Part shown: positions 63,527 through 64,000 of the stretch, piece by piece
How the letters are laid out: each line of letters begins with the position of its first letter
How positions within the stretch are numbered: position 1 is the stretch's first letter
NCBI RefSeq assembly: GCF_035046485.1
Contig: NC_085137.1
Location: forward strand, 499,182,536 to 499,246,535
Source: Aedes albopictus
Taxonomy: Eukaryota > Arthropoda > Insecta > Diptera > Culicidae
Length of the DNA stretch: 64,000 bases
Direction: 5' to 3'
Notes under the pieces: generated by a model
The model's database searches: none
Seen by the model: the letters and a program-made list of their open reading frames with translations, nothing else
Told to the model about the DNA's origin: nothing
Made by a program: the position numbers and the translations under genes

Positions 63527-64000
63527 CGTCTGTCAACCGATTTGAGTTCTCTTGAAAGCAAATGAAAGCTACTACATCCTAGTAGAACGCTATTGATTTA
63601 TTTTTTGATTGGACCTTTGGTTACCGAGATATCTCTTGAAGAGTACTTATGAGTCATACATCTAAACTTTTTAAGATTTTTGACCAAGTGTATCATAATA
63701 AATATTTTGGCCGTTTGTCGATCGATTTGGGTTCTCTTGGCACCAAATGAAAACTACAGCATCCTAGTAGATCGCCCAGAAATTTTATTTTGATTGGACT
63801 TTTGGTTACAGAGATATCTTTCGAAGAGTACTTAGGATTTATACAACTAAACCTTTTGAGATTTTTGACCAAGTGTATCATAATAAATATTCTGGCCGTT
63901 TGTCTACCGATTTCGGTTATCCTGGCACCAAATGAAAGCTACAACATTCTAGTAGAACCCTATACAATTTTATTAGGATTGGACATTTGGTTACCGAGAT
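63527..64000 (+). repeat. 185-bp tandem repeat, continues past the window
   Basis: Units start at 63527, 63712 and 63897 (CGTNTGTC..CCGATTT), exactly 185 bases apart; the third is cut by the window edge. Shared blocks include CACCAAATGAAA.CTAC, CCTAGTAGA and GGTTACCGAGATATCT. Confidence 0.85.

Noticed and set aside
1..64000. CRISPR arrays, bacterial operons or riboswitches
   Set aside because: Sequence is eukaryotic and transposon-rich; no regularly spaced identical repeats with unique spacers were seen.

Overview
The window reads as a repeat-dominated intergenic or intronic stretch of a mosquito nuclear genome, most likely Aedes (A. aegypti or a close relative). The grounds are AT-rich unique sequence packed with short TA-flanked inverted-repeat elements, several copies of a tRNA-derived SINE matching what I know of Feilai, a copia-type retrotransposon and a Penelope-like element (PLE). 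I found no convincing host protein-coding gene, true tRNA, rRNA or CRISPR array. The only long, coherent reading frames belong to retroelements.

Layout. 1-1.2 kb: degenerate GGAATTC-type minisatellite. 1.7-3.0 kb: hAT-like element with 8-bp target-site duplication (TSD). 3.7-7.5 kb: four inverted-repeat elements, including one nested in the end of another and carrying a tRNA-like Pol III promoter. 8.5-15.4 kb: SINEs, MITEs, micro-retroinsertions and the GGAATTC minisatellite (12.9-14.2 kb). 15.6-20.0 kb: complete copia element with identical 87-bp LTRs, 5-bp TSDs and an intact gag-pol frame. 20.2-29.6 kb: pogo-like and piggyBac-like MITEs, hammerhead-ribozyme relics of PLEs, and Feilai inserted in Feilai. 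29.8-35.6 kb: a PLE composite made of a full-length copy and a 5'-truncated copy head-to-head, giving a palindrome with about 2.68-kb near-identical arms; each outer flank has a hammerhead ribozyme and a TATA/Inr promoter facing outward. 36.77-37.15 kb: perfect hexanucleotide array of about 64 copies. 38-52.7 kb: a series of terminal-inverted-repeat and foldback elements. 52.3-52.5 kb: LINE endonuclease relic. 55-59 kb: Feilai inside a MITE, another PLE ribozyme, minisatellite, foldback and a Tc1-like element with IR/DR ends. 59.3-64 kb: tRNA-SINE, possible LTR/PBS remnant, LINE 3' tail, short Tc1-like MITE, and a 185-bp tandem repeat running off the right edge.

How it works together. Two elements carry their own replication machinery. 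The copia element has every recognisable catalytic motif. The PLE encodes RT plus GIY-YIG endonuclease, and its flanking repeats hold self-cleaving RNA motifs. Nearly everything else is non-autonomous DNA (SINEs, MITEs, truncated LINE tails) that depends on enzymes made elsewhere. The most interesting signals are the PLE palindrome with hammerheads, a set of 40-67 bp retroinsertions with clear TSDs that stop near a 3' hairpin, a MITE with embedded A/B boxes, and several TA-flanked elements that repeat their terminal motif internally.
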